38,989 bases of DNA from Methanocellaceae archaeon UBA148 (GTDB taxonomy: Archaea > Halobacteriota > UBA148): assembly GCA_002495885.1 (NCBI GenBank), contig DAHG01000075.1, forward strand, positions 1-38,989, read 5' to 3'. This document shows positions 25,768 through 34,274 of this stretch, piece after piece. A program made the translations under genes and the position numbers. The notes beneath the pieces are model-generated. The model saw only the letters and a program-made list of their open reading frames with translations. It was not told the DNA's origin and made no database searches. The stretch's first letter is position 1. Every line of letters begins with the position of its first letter.

Positions 25768-26563
25768 TTATTTAGGCAAAGCAAAAACTTCTTCATTAAT
25801 AATAAATAATGCACTTAAAACTAGATTGGCTTTTTCTTTGTTAAATACTTCAGTTGTTGGATGTGCAGCACGATGTCCAAAGATTTTTGCTATTTCTAAT
25901 ATTAACGAATGGTGATTAGATTTAATAATCCCTTTGTTGACCAATTCTTCTATTTGAGTGCTTAAAGAGGGTTTAGAAATTGCGTTAGTTTCGCATAACA
26001 TTTTAACTAATTTTTGAAGGATATTTCTACAAACACAAATACAGGCAGTGTAGGCACCAATTGAGTATGAACCAAGAGCTTCATTTATCAATTTTAAATT
26101 ATTTCCCTCAAAAGTCTTAAGTTTTGTATGATCAACAGGATAATCAGATGTACTTCTCGAACTTTGAATAATGTCTAGGTACGTCTCTTCTTTCTTCTTT
26201 AAACTAATATTTTCTTTCTGAAACTTTTCCAACTTCTTCTTTTAATTTATTAATATCAATCAAATTTTTACCAGAAGCTGCATTTAAAAAAGCTATAATT
26301 TCTCCCAGTAAAGAAATAGCACTTAAAAGTATTGAAAGACCCTTTTTATAATCCATTCCGTAAAAATCCACCTTAGAAAGAGATGGAAGATTGAAAGCTT
26401 TGCCATACTTTGAACTGTTTATTTTAGAAACTATCTTATTCACTTCAAGATAAACAATATTATAGTATGTGTACTCTTTAACTTTGTAAGCCCCTAATGT
26501 AGTATCTAAAAGGCTATTTGAAATACTTAACCATATTTCAATTTCATCACACTCATCACTCAT
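25768..26563 (-). pseudogene. DUF4145-like protein split by a frameshift
   Basis: Two overlapping frames: 26563-26204 (119 codons, helical N-terminal part) and 26232-25768 (154 codons). The second begins only at a TTG and lacks its own ribosome site. Dropping one G near 26229 joins them into a continuous helix (LKEEVEKFQKENISLKKKEE), so a single protein of about 265 residues is likely. The C-terminal part has DUF4145 features (YSIGAYTACICVCRNILQKL, KIFGHRAAHP). That domain is common in restriction-linked and other accessory proteins. It is AT-rich like the adjacent HNH gene. A sequencing error is possible, but the neighbouring decay argues for a real lesion. Confidence 0.65.
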
Positions 26564-26912
26564 GTTTGAAAATGATAGATAATAAATGATAAATCTTTCT
26601 ATAAAAAAGAATTTAAAATTTAAAAAAATGTTAAAACTTTGTCAAAGAAAAACCTTAATTTTAATATTGAAAATCCGAATCATATCATGTCCATGAAATA
26701 ATGATGGAACCTCATATCCTTGCACAACTCTTGTAACTTCCCTCGCACCCATAAATTATTCAGTAATCGGGGGATCAGCCAAACAATCACTTTTTATCTA
26801 AACTTCCCGAGATAGGCCCTAAGTATCAAGTAGAACGTCCAAAAGGTTTTGACGACCTGAGAGATAGAACCCCCCCTATATATTAGAAACCGGAGCGATG
26901 CTTACGTAGATC
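26564..26912. other. Gap holding a degenerate copy of the pdxT 3' end
   Basis: About 350 bp with no intact gene. Its only recognised content is the pdxT-like stretch at 26667-26730, given separately. The rest is AT-rich and then moderate GC without an open frame of note. Confidence 0.5.
26667..26730 (-). pseudogene. Degenerate 64-bp copy of the pdxT 3' end
   Basis: On the minus strand it encodes KDMRFHHYFMDMI followed by a stop, against KDMRFHHYFVDMIRYDSDF in the real pdxT (29014-29081). Blocks such as AAAATCCGAATCATATC and ACCTCATATCCTTG are exact between the two, with a few-base deletion in this copy. Both copies have the same orientation and frame the P-II/DUF1538 operon. Sequence beyond 26735 is not pdxT-like, so only the gene end was copied or captured. 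Confidence 0.75.
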
Positions 26913-27266
26913 TCAAGACCATTCCCTGGAATAAGGCACCTTCTTGCCCCCGTGACAAATTCCCGCAACATTGGAGACATCCAGCACAAAAGCCATTCCT
27001 TTGCCAGGTTCATTCAATTTTCCAGCCCCCACTAAAGCCTCAAGCACGGTCTCGGTACGGGTCTTCTCGATCAGGATCATAAGTATCTCTTTTTCCGGCT
27101 CGATCGGAATGCCCAAAAACTTATTATGCTCATGTATGCCAGTACCCCTACCATGAAATATCGTACCGCCTTCTGCACCTGCCGCTCTCGCCGCTTCCAT
27201 TAGAGCACTAGCGCGCCCTGTCTCAACAACGACAACGATTAACTGAAACTTGCACTCGCTAAGCAT
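26913..27266 (-). CDS. P-II-like signalling protein linked to DUF1538
   Basis: 117 residues with the small ferredoxin-like P-II fold: an N-terminal strand (FQLIVVVVETGRASALMEAARAAGA), a short T-loop (TIFHGRGTG), and a second half (EKEILMILIEKTRTETVLEAL). The C-terminal extension contains AFVLDVSNVAGICHG. It is a divergent relative of GlnB/GlnK without the usual uridylylation tyrosine, as seen in P-II proteins paired with membrane transporters. Its start overlaps the upstream DUF1538 stop by 8 bp, so it is coexpressed with, and probably gates, those membrane proteins. Confidence 0.82.
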   Translation of the reverse strand: MLSECKFQLIVVVVETGRASALMEAARAAGAEGGTIFHGRGTGIHEHNKFLGIPIEPEKEILMILIEKTRTETVLEALVGAGKLNEPGKGMAFVLDVSNVAGICHGGKKVPYSREWS

Positions 27267-27963
27267 TTTTACTCCCCCCGCCCCTCTTAAAGATAATACC
27301 CAAGGAGAGCATAAAGATTATTGGGCACATGGCGATTAGCCCCACTGTTCCAAGCCCCAAAATTCCGGCTCCGCTGCCCCACAAGCCAATAGCCATACCG
27401 GTCATCATCGGCAGGGCAAAGGTTACCGCAACAGGCCCGGTAGCCACCGCACCGGCATCGTAGGCGATCGGAACAAATTCCTCCGGTGTAATGCGGGTTA
27501 ACAGAAGTATGAGTACATAACCGGGTACCAGGATATAGGCAAGGGATAACTCATGGAAAATCCTTAACGTCCCGAAGACCAGAGCGAATCCAACCCCTAC
27601 CGCGATGGTGGGAATGATGTAACTTTTGCGTATATAGCCTGATGAAGCCTCCTCTACCTCGTATGCCAAAATATTGACCGCAGGCTCGGCAAAAACACAT
27701 ATAATCCCGAATACAAGGGTGAATAGAGCCACCCACAATATATCATATCCGGAGAGAAAAGCGCCAATCCTCTCTCCCATGGGTAGTAGACTCATCTTCG
27801 CACCCAGGAGGAACAGGAAGAATCCGAAAACAGTCATCAGAACCCCAAAGAGCATATTTTTGATGTCCGGAGGTATCTTTCGCAGCACAACGATCTGAAA
27901 GAAGAGGATTAAAACCAGTACGGGCGTTATAGCTCCGATTACTTCGAGTGCAGTTTCGATCAT
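27259..27963 (-). CDS. DUF1538 membrane protein, second of a pair
   Basis: 234 residues from ATG 27963; a longer frame to 27987 overlaps its neighbour. About six hydrophobic helices with family motifs SLLPMGERIGAFL, FAEPAVNILAYEVE and YDAGAVATGPVAV. The DxGAVxTGP motif and the first part are shared with the partner gene, so the two are paralogs. DUF1538 proteins are inner-membrane proteins with no proven substrate. The ATGA overlap with the preceding gene and an 8-bp overlap with the P-II gene show tight coupling. Confidence 0.85.
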   Translation of the reverse strand: MIETALEVIGAITPVLVLILFFQIVVLRKIPPDIKNMLFGVLMTVFGFFLFLLGAKMSLLPMGERIGAFLSGYDILWVALFTLVFGIICVFAEPAVNILAYEVEEASSGYIRKSYIIPTIAVGVGFALVFGTLRIFHELSLAYILVPGYVLILLLTRITPEEFVPIAYDAGAVATGPVAVTFALPMMTGMAIGLWGSGAGILGLGTVGLIAMCPIIFMLSLGIIFKRGGGSKNA

Positions 27964-28664
27964 AGCCACCCCCGGATGATGCCCCATATTAAGATTGCCA
28001 TGATCGGTCCTATGGAACCAACCGCCAGAATGCCAAACCCTGTCTTGAGCCTGATCCTTCCGCCAAGAACTGACGCCATTCCTATTCCAAGGGCTATCAA
28101 AAATGGAACAGTCATTGGACCAGTAGTCACAGCGCCCATATCAAAGGCTATGACCAGAAACTCCTCCGGTGATAGGAGTGTCAATATCAAGCAGGTGAGG
28201 TAGCCCGGAACGATGATATACTCGAGAGGTGTATCAAACACGATCCTGAGAAGGGCAATAAGAACAAATATCCCCAAACCCAGTGCTGTTACAGAGATGG
28301 TTTCACCACGGGAAATGTCGGATACCATCACCTTTTCGATCTGATACGCCAATAACCTTACATCGGGCTCTGATACAGTGAGCACCATTCCTAAAAGAAA
28401 TCCGAATAGCAATATCAGAGAGAGAGCACGCCGCTCTATCAACGAAGTGCCGACCCGCTCACCCATCGGTAGAAGTCCGAGCTTTGCGCCCTGGACAAAC
28501 AATACGAAACCAGATACCGTCAAGATTAATCCCATGGCTATCCGGATAAACTCTGAAAGAGGCATTCTTATAACAAATATCTGAAAGAAAAATATCAGCG
28601 CTATCGCCGGTAAAAGTGATTTTACAGTGGATTTAAGCTCTTTTTTGAAGTCGAGTAATCTCAT
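27960..28664 (-). CDS. DUF1538 membrane protein, first of a pair
   Basis: 234 residues, about six helices. Motifs are LGLLPMGERVGTSL, VSEPDVRLLAYQIE, SPEEFLVIAFDMGAVTTGPMTV. Length and motifs match the second DUF1538 gene, indicating an old tandem duplication. In many bacteria the two halves occur in one protein. Here they are separate genes that probably form a heterodimer. The first gene of the operon DUF1538-DUF1538-P-II, transcribed on the minus strand toward the pdxT-end remnant. Confidence 0.85.
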   Translation of the reverse strand: MRLLDFKKELKSTVKSLLPAIALIFFFQIFVIRMPLSEFIRIAMGLILTVSGFVLFVQGAKLGLLPMGERVGTSLIERRALSLILLFGFLLGMVLTVSEPDVRLLAYQIEKVMVSDISRGETISVTALGLGIFVLIALLRIVFDTPLEYIIVPGYLTCLILTLLSPEEFLVIAFDMGAVTTGPMTVPFLIALGIGMASVLGGRIRLKTGFGILAVGSIGPIMAILIWGIIRGWL

Positions 28665-29005
28665 TTTAGTAAGTATCCCATTTTTGCCGTTCGGTCATCT
28701 TTTCACTTATTGGTTTTATTACTTGAATATTTATAATCGCCACCATCACCTGATGATCCGTCCCTATCTATCTATTTATTCATGGTGTATCTCTCCATAT
28801 ACGGCTTTCTCAGCCTCTGAGCATTTCAGTGAAGGAGACTGCTCAACATCCTGCGAGCATCATTGCTTACGTAATATTTTTTTCGATTGTGGGCGCATTC
28901 ATCGCTGAACATGGGGATAGTATTGGTAAAACGGCATTAATGAATTAAATTGCAACAAGAAAGTAAAAGAGCTGCGGTTAAAGGAGAAAATAGGGATGAC
29001 TGGTA
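28665..29005. other. Gene-free interval between the DUF1538 operon and pdxT
   Basis: About 340 bp. It must carry the DUF1538 promoter at its left side. A GTG-started 39-codon plus-strand frame near 28830-28950 encodes a hydrophobic helix (SIIAYVIFFSIVGAFIAEHG) ending at TAA. It may be the tail of a lost membrane gene, but support is too thin for a gene call. Confidence 0.4.
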
Positions 29006-29626
29006 TCATGCGGGATGAAAATCCGAATCATATCGTATCATATCTACGAAATAGTGATGAAACCTCATATCCTTGGTCAACTCAGGATGAAATGCCAGTG
29101 CTAGCAAATTCTTCTGCCGAGCAGCTACGATGTACCCGTCTAGGGATGCAAGGACCTGTACGTTCTTTTCTGCACTCGTAATGGCTGGGGCTCTGATGAA
29201 GACTGCGGGAAATTTATCGCCATTCAGCACAGGTACATCCAGCAAAGCTTCAAAAGACTCCCTTTGTCTCCCAAAGGCATTTCTTTTCATATGAACGTCC
29301 ATTAACCCCAATAAAGGCTGCTTAGTCCTTTCTATTTGCCCGTGTTTTGCGAGCAGAATGAGACCTGCGCACGTCCCAAGTATTGGAATATCTTTCACTT
29401 CAGCAACAGCTTTGATTTCTGAGGCGATGCCCTCTCGCTCCATCAACCACCCAATGGTGGTGCTTTCCCCTCCAGGGATTATGAGAGCGTCACAGCTCGG
29501 GACGATCCCTCCATGTTTAATCGGAATAACTTCGCCGCCATCGCGCTCGGCCAACACACGCTCTGCGGCTTGGACATGCTCCTCTATGTTTCCTTGTAGT
29601 GCGATCACGCCAATTCTGATACCCAT
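29006..29626 (-). CDS. pdxT: Pyridoxal 5'-phosphate synthase glutaminase subunit
   Basis: 206 residues from ATG 29626; a TTG at 29641 overlapping pdxS is open but lies before the conserved MGIRIGVIALQG start. Triad: Cys86 (LGTCAG), His180 and Glu182 (FHPELT). The GGES oxyanion motif is near residue 52-55. It releases ammonia from glutamine and passes it to PdxS. It lies 8 bp after pdxS. The last 20 codons are duplicated in degenerate form at 26667-26730. Confidence 0.96.
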   Translation of the reverse strand: MGIRIGVIALQGNIEEHVQAAERVLAERDGGEVIPIKHGGIVPSCDALIIPGGESTTIGWLMEREGIASEIKAVAEVKDIPILGTCAGLILLAKHGQIERTKQPLLGLMDVHMKRNAFGRQRESFEALLDVPVLNGDKFPAVFIRAPAITSAEKNVQVLASLDGYIVAARQKNLLALAFHPELTKDMRFHHYFVDMIRYDSDFHPA

Positions 29627-29634
29627 AATTAGCT

Positions 29635-30540
29635 TTACCAACCACGCGTCTGCAGCATCTCATTCTCGGACAGGGTATGAATATCCAACCCTTTCATCTG
29701 TCCGCCCAGCCCCTTTGATACCTCTGCCAGAACCTCTGGCTTGTCATAGTTGTTCACGGCCTCTACAATTGCCTTTGCCATTTTATCCGGATGCTCTGCC
29801 TTGAATATTCCTGAGCCGACGAAGATGCCGTCAGCACCCAGGCGCATCATCATAGCTGCATCTGCTGGCGTTGCTATTCCGCCTGCTGCAAAGTTCACCA
29901 CTGGCAATCTCTGCATCTCAGCCGTCTCTTTTACGAGTTCGAAAGGCGCTTCCAATTCCCTGGAAACTTTCATTTGCTCTTCCTCATTCATACCCTTTAG
30001 TCCTCTTATCGAACCCATTATCTTTTTCATGTGTCTGACGGCTTCTTTTACGTCGCCAGTTCCTGCTTCCCCTTTGGTCCTGATCATCGCCGCCCCCTCG
30101 TTGATTCTTCTCAGGGCTTCTCCGAGGTCTCTGGCCCCGCAGACGAAAGGAACGGTAAACCCTACCTTATCGATGTGGTAAGTCTCATCCGCAGCCGTCA
30201 GCACCTCAGACTCGTCGATCATGTCAACGCCCAATGCCTCAAGTATCTCTGCCTCGACAAAATGACCTATTCTGACCTTTGCCATCACTGGAATTGTCAC
30301 TGCATCCATGATCTCGGATATGATCTGGGGGTCTGCCATTCTGGCCACGCCTCCGGATTTACGAATATCGGCTGGTACTGCATGGAGTGCCATAACTGCC
30401 ACTGCTCCTGCATTTTCAGCCACTCTGGCCTGATCTGCATTGGTTACGTCCATGATGACGCCACCTTTCTGCATTTTAGCGAAACCTCGCTTGAGCAACT
30501 CTGTTCCATGCCGCAAACTTTCCAATTCCATCATCATCAC
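29635..30540 (-). CDS. pdxS: Pyridoxal 5'-phosphate synthase lyase subunit
   Basis: 301 residues of a TIM-barrel. Catalytic residues are visible: D31 (VIMDVTN), K88 (MAKVRIGH) and K156 (RTKGEAGTG). It makes PLP directly from ribose 5-phosphate, glyceraldehyde 3-phosphate and ammonia from PdxT. PLP made here serves the cysteine desulfurase encoded elsewhere in the window. Four ATG codons stand at the start; the first is used. It is the promoter-proximal gene of pdxST and lies 31 bp downstream of tiaS. Confidence 0.97.
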   Translation of the reverse strand: MMMMELESLRHGTELLKRGFAKMQKGGVIMDVTNADQARVAENAGAVAVMALHAVPADIRKSGGVARMADPQIISEIMDAVTIPVMAKVRIGHFVEAEILEALGVDMIDESEVLTAADETYHIDKVGFTVPFVCGARDLGEALRRINEGAAMIRTKGEAGTGDVKEAVRHMKKIMGSIRGLKGMNEEEQMKVSRELEAPFELVKETAEMQRLPVVNFAAGGIATPADAAMMMRLGADGIFVGSGIFKAEHPDKMAKAIVEAVNNYDKPEVLAEVSKGLGGQMKGLDIHTLSENEMLQTRGW

Positions 30541-30571
30541 TTTTTGAAGACTGGGCTCATAAATCTGACGA

Positions 30572-31855
30572 TCACCTGCTGGGATGGATTTTTCCCCCGG
30601 ACATCCTGATCAACGGCTTCGATATGTGTCTTCTCGCGCAGGGAGGGGTTTCATACAAGCCTGGTTCCAGACATCTGGGAACTAGAAGAATCTCCTCTTC
30701 TTGGGACTTTGTGCCACATTTGCGGCATCGATATCCCTGATTTTTTCCAGAGGATTTCATCCGTTTTTGACATTTCGGACAGGACGGATTACGCACGACG
30801 AACTGATCTTTGAGCGATGTGATTTCGATCTTCTCCAGATTAACGGTTTTGTCTTTCACGCTACCATAGACCAGGACCTCATCTCCCGCACGAAGTTGTC
30901 GAATCACATCTCTGAATTTCTTCGTCGGCTCATAGGCGGCGCAATCTATCTTGTGCCCATTCTCTGCAATGGTGAAGAATACATGTCCTCCTAGGATGGA
31001 ATGGGGCTGTTTTACCACAGTTCCGCCAAGAACGTATGAACACCCGTTTTTTGCAGAAGCGATCTTTCCAGTCACTATGTGAGCATCTGTACTCTGGTTG
31101 GTTTTGAAGATAACGTACCTCTCTATCTCCTCAGACTTGATCGTCTTGAATGCCATCTCGATTGCGTCGACATCATCACCCCGGATCCCAAAAAGGACCG
31201 GGCAGGGGGAGTGCGGCGAAAAGACTGTTTTGTCATTGGTAAGATCTACCGTATCCCATGTGTGAGGGTATGTCGCCCGATCCGCTTCCAGTACTGACGT
31301 CTTATCAATACGTCTGGGAGTGCCCCAACGTTCTTTGTGCCTGTAAGCAACCAATTCGTAAGTATAATTATCCTGCAATGAGAAACCTATCGCAGCCAAT
31401 GCACCGATGACTCCCCTGCCATTTTTAAAAGCATGAACCATGCCATATTTCTTCGCAAGATCCATGGCTTCTTTGATCGTTACCTCGTCTCGTACCACCC
31501 TCTCTGAGAATTTCTCTACCTCAGGGGGGATATGGCTCAATAGCACTATGCCTGGGTTAGTTTCAGGATCATCTAATTCTGCCATCTCCTCTACTTTCCG
31601 AACCGCAATGTCCATTATTCCCATTGCTTGATCTTCTTCAGCTTCGATTTCGATAGCTACCGCTCCATTCCCCCTAGTTTTGTACTTAATATTTGGATTT
31701 AGCCTGATCAGCCTCGGATAGCCCTTGACGCCATAGTTCTGGAGCGCTTCCACCAAAACTGCGACCAAGTAGGTGGTACACATCCCTTTCTTCGAGTCCG
31801 TATCATCGATACCGAGTAGCACCTTCTTCACCGTAGACGCATGTATGCATGGCAT
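30572..31855 (-). CDS. tiaS: tRNA(Ile2) 2-agmatinylcytidine synthetase
   Basis: About 427 residues from ATG 31855. Signature GIDDTDSKKGMCTTYL at the N-terminus, a central catalytic kinase-like domain, an OB fold (about residues 290-370) and a C-terminal zinc ribbon (CPKC...CRKCG). It attaches agmatine to C34 of tRNA-Ile(CAU) so it reads AUA, an archaeal speciality, and is essential. A GTG at 31831 (VKKVLLGIDDTDS) matches the usual family start and fits the TATA box at 31859-31867, so it may be the true start. It is divergent from the COG1395 regulator gene. Confidence 0.95.
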   Translation of the reverse strand: MPCIHASTVKKVLLGIDDTDSKKGMCTTYLVAVLVEALQNYGVKGYPRLIRLNPNIKYKTRGNGAVAIEIEAEEDQAMGIMDIAVRKVEEMAELDDPETNPGIVLLSHIPPEVEKFSERVVRDEVTIKEAMDLAKKYGMVHAFKNGRGVIGALAAIGFSLQDNYTYELVAYRHKERWGTPRRIDKTSVLEADRATYPHTWDTVDLTNDKTVFSPHSPCPVLFGIRGDDVDAIEMAFKTIKSEEIERYVIFKTNQSTDAHIVTGKIASAKNGCSYVLGGTVVKQPHSILGGHVFFTIAENGHKIDCAAYEPTKKFRDVIRQLRAGDEVLVYGSVKDKTVNLEKIEITSLKDQFVVRNPSCPKCQKRMKSSGKNQGYRCRKCGTKSQEEEILLVPRCLEPGLYETPPCARRHISKPLIRMSGGKIHPSR

Positions 31856-31858
31856 AAT

Positions 31859-31867
31859 ATTATATAG
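31859..31867. promoter_or_regulatory. TATA box in the tiaS/COG1395 divergent gap
   Basis: ATTATATAG centred at 31863. Transcription about 26 bp downstream on the plus strand would begin at 31889, one base before the ATG at 31890, giving a leaderless message. The same near-symmetric element could serve the minus strand, starting near 31838. Confidence 0.45.
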
Positions 31868-31889
31868 AATTAATGGCTGAATGAATATC

Positions 31890-32873
31890 ATGAGCCGAGA
31901 TGCATTAATTCATCAAGTCTTGGCTGTACTATCCAAAGCAGGATTCATCGTGTCAGACCGATGTGATGTGCACCCCCGAAGTTTTGATCTCGCTGCGAGA
32001 AGGGGACAGTTACTATTGTTATTGAAGGTGCTATCCAACATCGATGGATTAAGCGAGGAGATCGCAAATGAGGTAAAGTGTCTGGCAAACCGTCTGGTCG
32101 GCTATCCTGTAATAATAGGCGATAAGATGAGAGACACGTTTTTGGAAAATGGTGCAGTTTACCTTCGCTATGGTATTCCCTCTTTCAATGTGCGAACATT
32201 ATATGATTATTTCGTCGAAGGCGTACCCCCCCTTATATATGCTGCACCTGGGGGACTGTATGTCAGCATAGATGTCGATATGTTGCGAGAGGCTCGTAAA
32301 GATAGAAATATCTCTCTGGGAGAACTGGCACGTGAACTGGGCGTTTCTCGACGTACCATCAGTAAATATGAGGAGGGGATGGATGCGACTATTCAGATAG
32401 CACTAAAACTCGAATCCATCTTAGATGTGCCACTAGCCTGCCCCATAGACCTGCTATGTTCACGATCACAAAATGAATCTCAGGTCTGTCCGGATTCTGT
32501 GCCCATGACGGTGAGAGACATACTGCAAATATTTGTTGACATTGGATTTGACGTCCTACCGATTGCACATGCACCGTTCAACGCGCTGTCACAGGAGAAA
32601 GGCGTTGTGATACTCACTGGAATCAGCAAATATAATGATAAGATAATTAAAAGAGCCAAATTGATGAGCAGCATCTCAAATGTAGCTCAGACTCAGTCCG
32701 TTTTAATCGTCGAAGGCCCATCCAAAACACTACAGATAAATGGCACGGTGCTGGTGGAAAAAGAGGAATTGGGTGAAATAAATAATTCAAGCGATTTCAT
32801 TTCCCTGGTTAAGGATAGAAAAGTTAACCCTGATTCTGACGCAGAGTCAAGTGATATTCAAGTTAATCTCTGA
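31890..32873 (+). CDS. COG1395-type archaeal HTH (Xre-like) transcriptional regulator
   Basis: 327 residues from ATG 31890; ATG 31881 adds three. The N-terminal domain is nuclease-like/Holliday-junction-resolvase-like in flavour (RSFDLAARRGQLLLLLKVL). An Xre helix-turn-helix follows (about residues 130-180: LREARKDRNISLGELARELGVSRRTISKYEEG, key residues only). The C-terminal half repeats the N-terminal fold. This archaeal family is annotated as a putative regulator, targets unknown. The position of the TATA box suggests a leaderless transcript. Confidence 0.87.
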   Translation: MSRDALIHQVLAVLSKAGFIVSDRCDVHPRSFDLAARRGQLLLLLKVLSNIDGLSEEIANEVKCLANRLVGYPVIIGDKMRDTFLENGAVYLRYGIPSFNVRTLYDYFVEGVPPLIYAAPGGLYVSIDVDMLREARKDRNISLGELARELGVSRRTISKYEEGMDATIQIALKLESILDVPLACPIDLLCSRSQNESQVCPDSVPMTVRDILQIFVDIGFDVLPIAHAPFNALSQEKGVVILTGISKYNDKIIKRAKLMSSISNVAQTQSVLIVEGPSKTLQINGTVLVEKEELGEINNSSDFISLVKDRKVNPDSDAESSDIQVNL

Positions 32874-33141
32874 AAAATACGAAATAATTAAAAATAAAAC
32901 ATTTTTTGAAATCATTTCGACCAAAAATTACATAATAATTTAAACAATTATTAAAACGTGGAAGATAGAACAATCCCGAAGGTTTGATCACGTTTTATGA
33001 TTACTTTGCCCACGGACCTCGTGATGGGCTTCGAATGGGACGAGAACACCAGTGTAAGGGTTAAGGATAACAGGACGAAAAACACTGGAGATAGGAGAGG
33101 CGTGAAAGCTTTATACCCCAGGGCAATACCAAATAAAAACT

Positions 33142-34068
33142 ATGAAGATGGGAAGGCGCAAGTTTCTCAAGTCCATCGCATTTGCAGGAGCTATAGCTAC
33201 TAGGGGATTTTCAGGATGTGTATCTGAGCCTGAACCCACACCAGCACCTTCAATGCCTACAAGAACAGCACCGACATTACCAGCAACAGCACCACCAGCA
33301 CCGAAAGGCATAATATGCTACTATTCTGCCTCGGGAAATACAAAGCTTGCCTGCCAGTACATTGCAAATAAAATAAAAAGTGCTAAGTTTGATTTGTTTG
33401 ATATAGTTAAAGAAAAGTCTCCTGATTTGGATAAGTATGCTGTTGTTGGTCTTGCTACATTTGCAGATTTTTGGAGTGTTCCTTATTACTTTTGCTCCTT
33501 TCTTGAAAAATTAGGTCCCCATACCAAAAAACATGCATTTGTTTTTAACACATATGGGTCCGCATCTGGAAAAACACTTATTCGTCTAAAAAATATGGCA
33601 GAAAAAAACGGATTCAACGTCGTTGCAGGATACTCTTTACACACTCCAGAAAGCTATCCTCCACTGAGGGCTAGAGGTTCGACCTTTGATGATTCGCCTG
33701 ATGAGAATGAACTTGAAGAGTTTAATGAGTTCATTTCAAGATTTGACAATCAACTGAAATCTATCCAAGAGGGTAATGCTGTAAATAAAGAAATAAAAAT
33801 TAGCTTTTTGAGTAGGATACTACAAGAGTTGCCGCGTACCCAGGCCAGAAAAGACATGGGTGAAAAATATGTTGATGAATCTCTTTGTATTGAGTGTGGA
33901 GTCTGCAAAAGCGTCTGCCCATATGGGGCAATACAATTAAAACCCAAGCCTGTTTTTGATATGGACAAATGTTTCGGCTGCTGGGCATGTTACAATCATT
34001 GTACTGAAAAAGCGATCTATACCAAGAAATACAAAGGAACAAGCCAGTATCCCAAGCCCAGTAAATAA
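33142..34068 (+). CDS. Tat-exported EFR1-like protein: flavodoxin plus two 4Fe-4S clusters
   Basis: 308 residues. A twin-arginine signal GRRKFLK (R5, R6) and hydrophobic stretch end at GFSGC, giving a possible lipidated Cys26. A Pro/Thr/Ala-rich tether (about 27-52) follows. Then comes a flavodoxin domain with FMN loop SASGNT (about residues 60-66) and two ferredoxin motifs CIECGVCKSVCP and CFGCWACYNHC near the C-terminus. Related EFR1 proteins are cytoplasmic; here the Tat signal suits export of a cofactor-loaded protein. It probably passes electrons outside the membrane. The partner is unknown. Monocistronic. Confidence 0.88.
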   Translation: MKMGRRKFLKSIAFAGAIATRGFSGCVSEPEPTPAPSMPTRTAPTLPATAPPAPKGIICYYSASGNTKLACQYIANKIKSAKFDLFDIVKEKSPDLDKYAVVGLATFADFWSVPYYFCSFLEKLGPHTKKHAFVFNTYGSASGKTLIRLKNMAEKNGFNVVAGYSLHTPESYPPLRARGSTFDDSPDENELEEFNEFISRFDNQLKSIQEGNAVNKEIKISFLSRILQELPRTQARKDMGEKYVDESLCIECGVCKSVCPYGAIQLKPKPVFDMDKCFGCWACYNHCTEKAIYTKKYKGTSQYPKPSK

Positions 34069-34274
34069 TTAACAGAAAAACTAAAGTTTGCCGATAAATG
34101 AAAAAATGTGAATTAAACATTTCAACTGAAAATGAGAAGCCAATATACCTATATAAACATCCTTTTCATCAGATAAACTTTATTTATGCCCCCTTTAACC
34201 ATTCACATCTATGAAAATAGCTCTTTTTGTTGAAATTAGTTAAATGTATATTTTTAATGTTCTTGTAGTTAATA

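Noticed and set aside
28627..28908. 93-codon plus-strand frame upstream of the DUF1538 operon
   Set aside because: It overlaps the start of the first DUF1538 gene on the other strand and has no family features or ribosome site.
32997..33203. 68-codon plus-strand frame before the Tat-exported flavodoxin protein
   Set aside because: It overlaps the Tat signal region in another frame and shows no domain; only the downstream frame has clear motifs.
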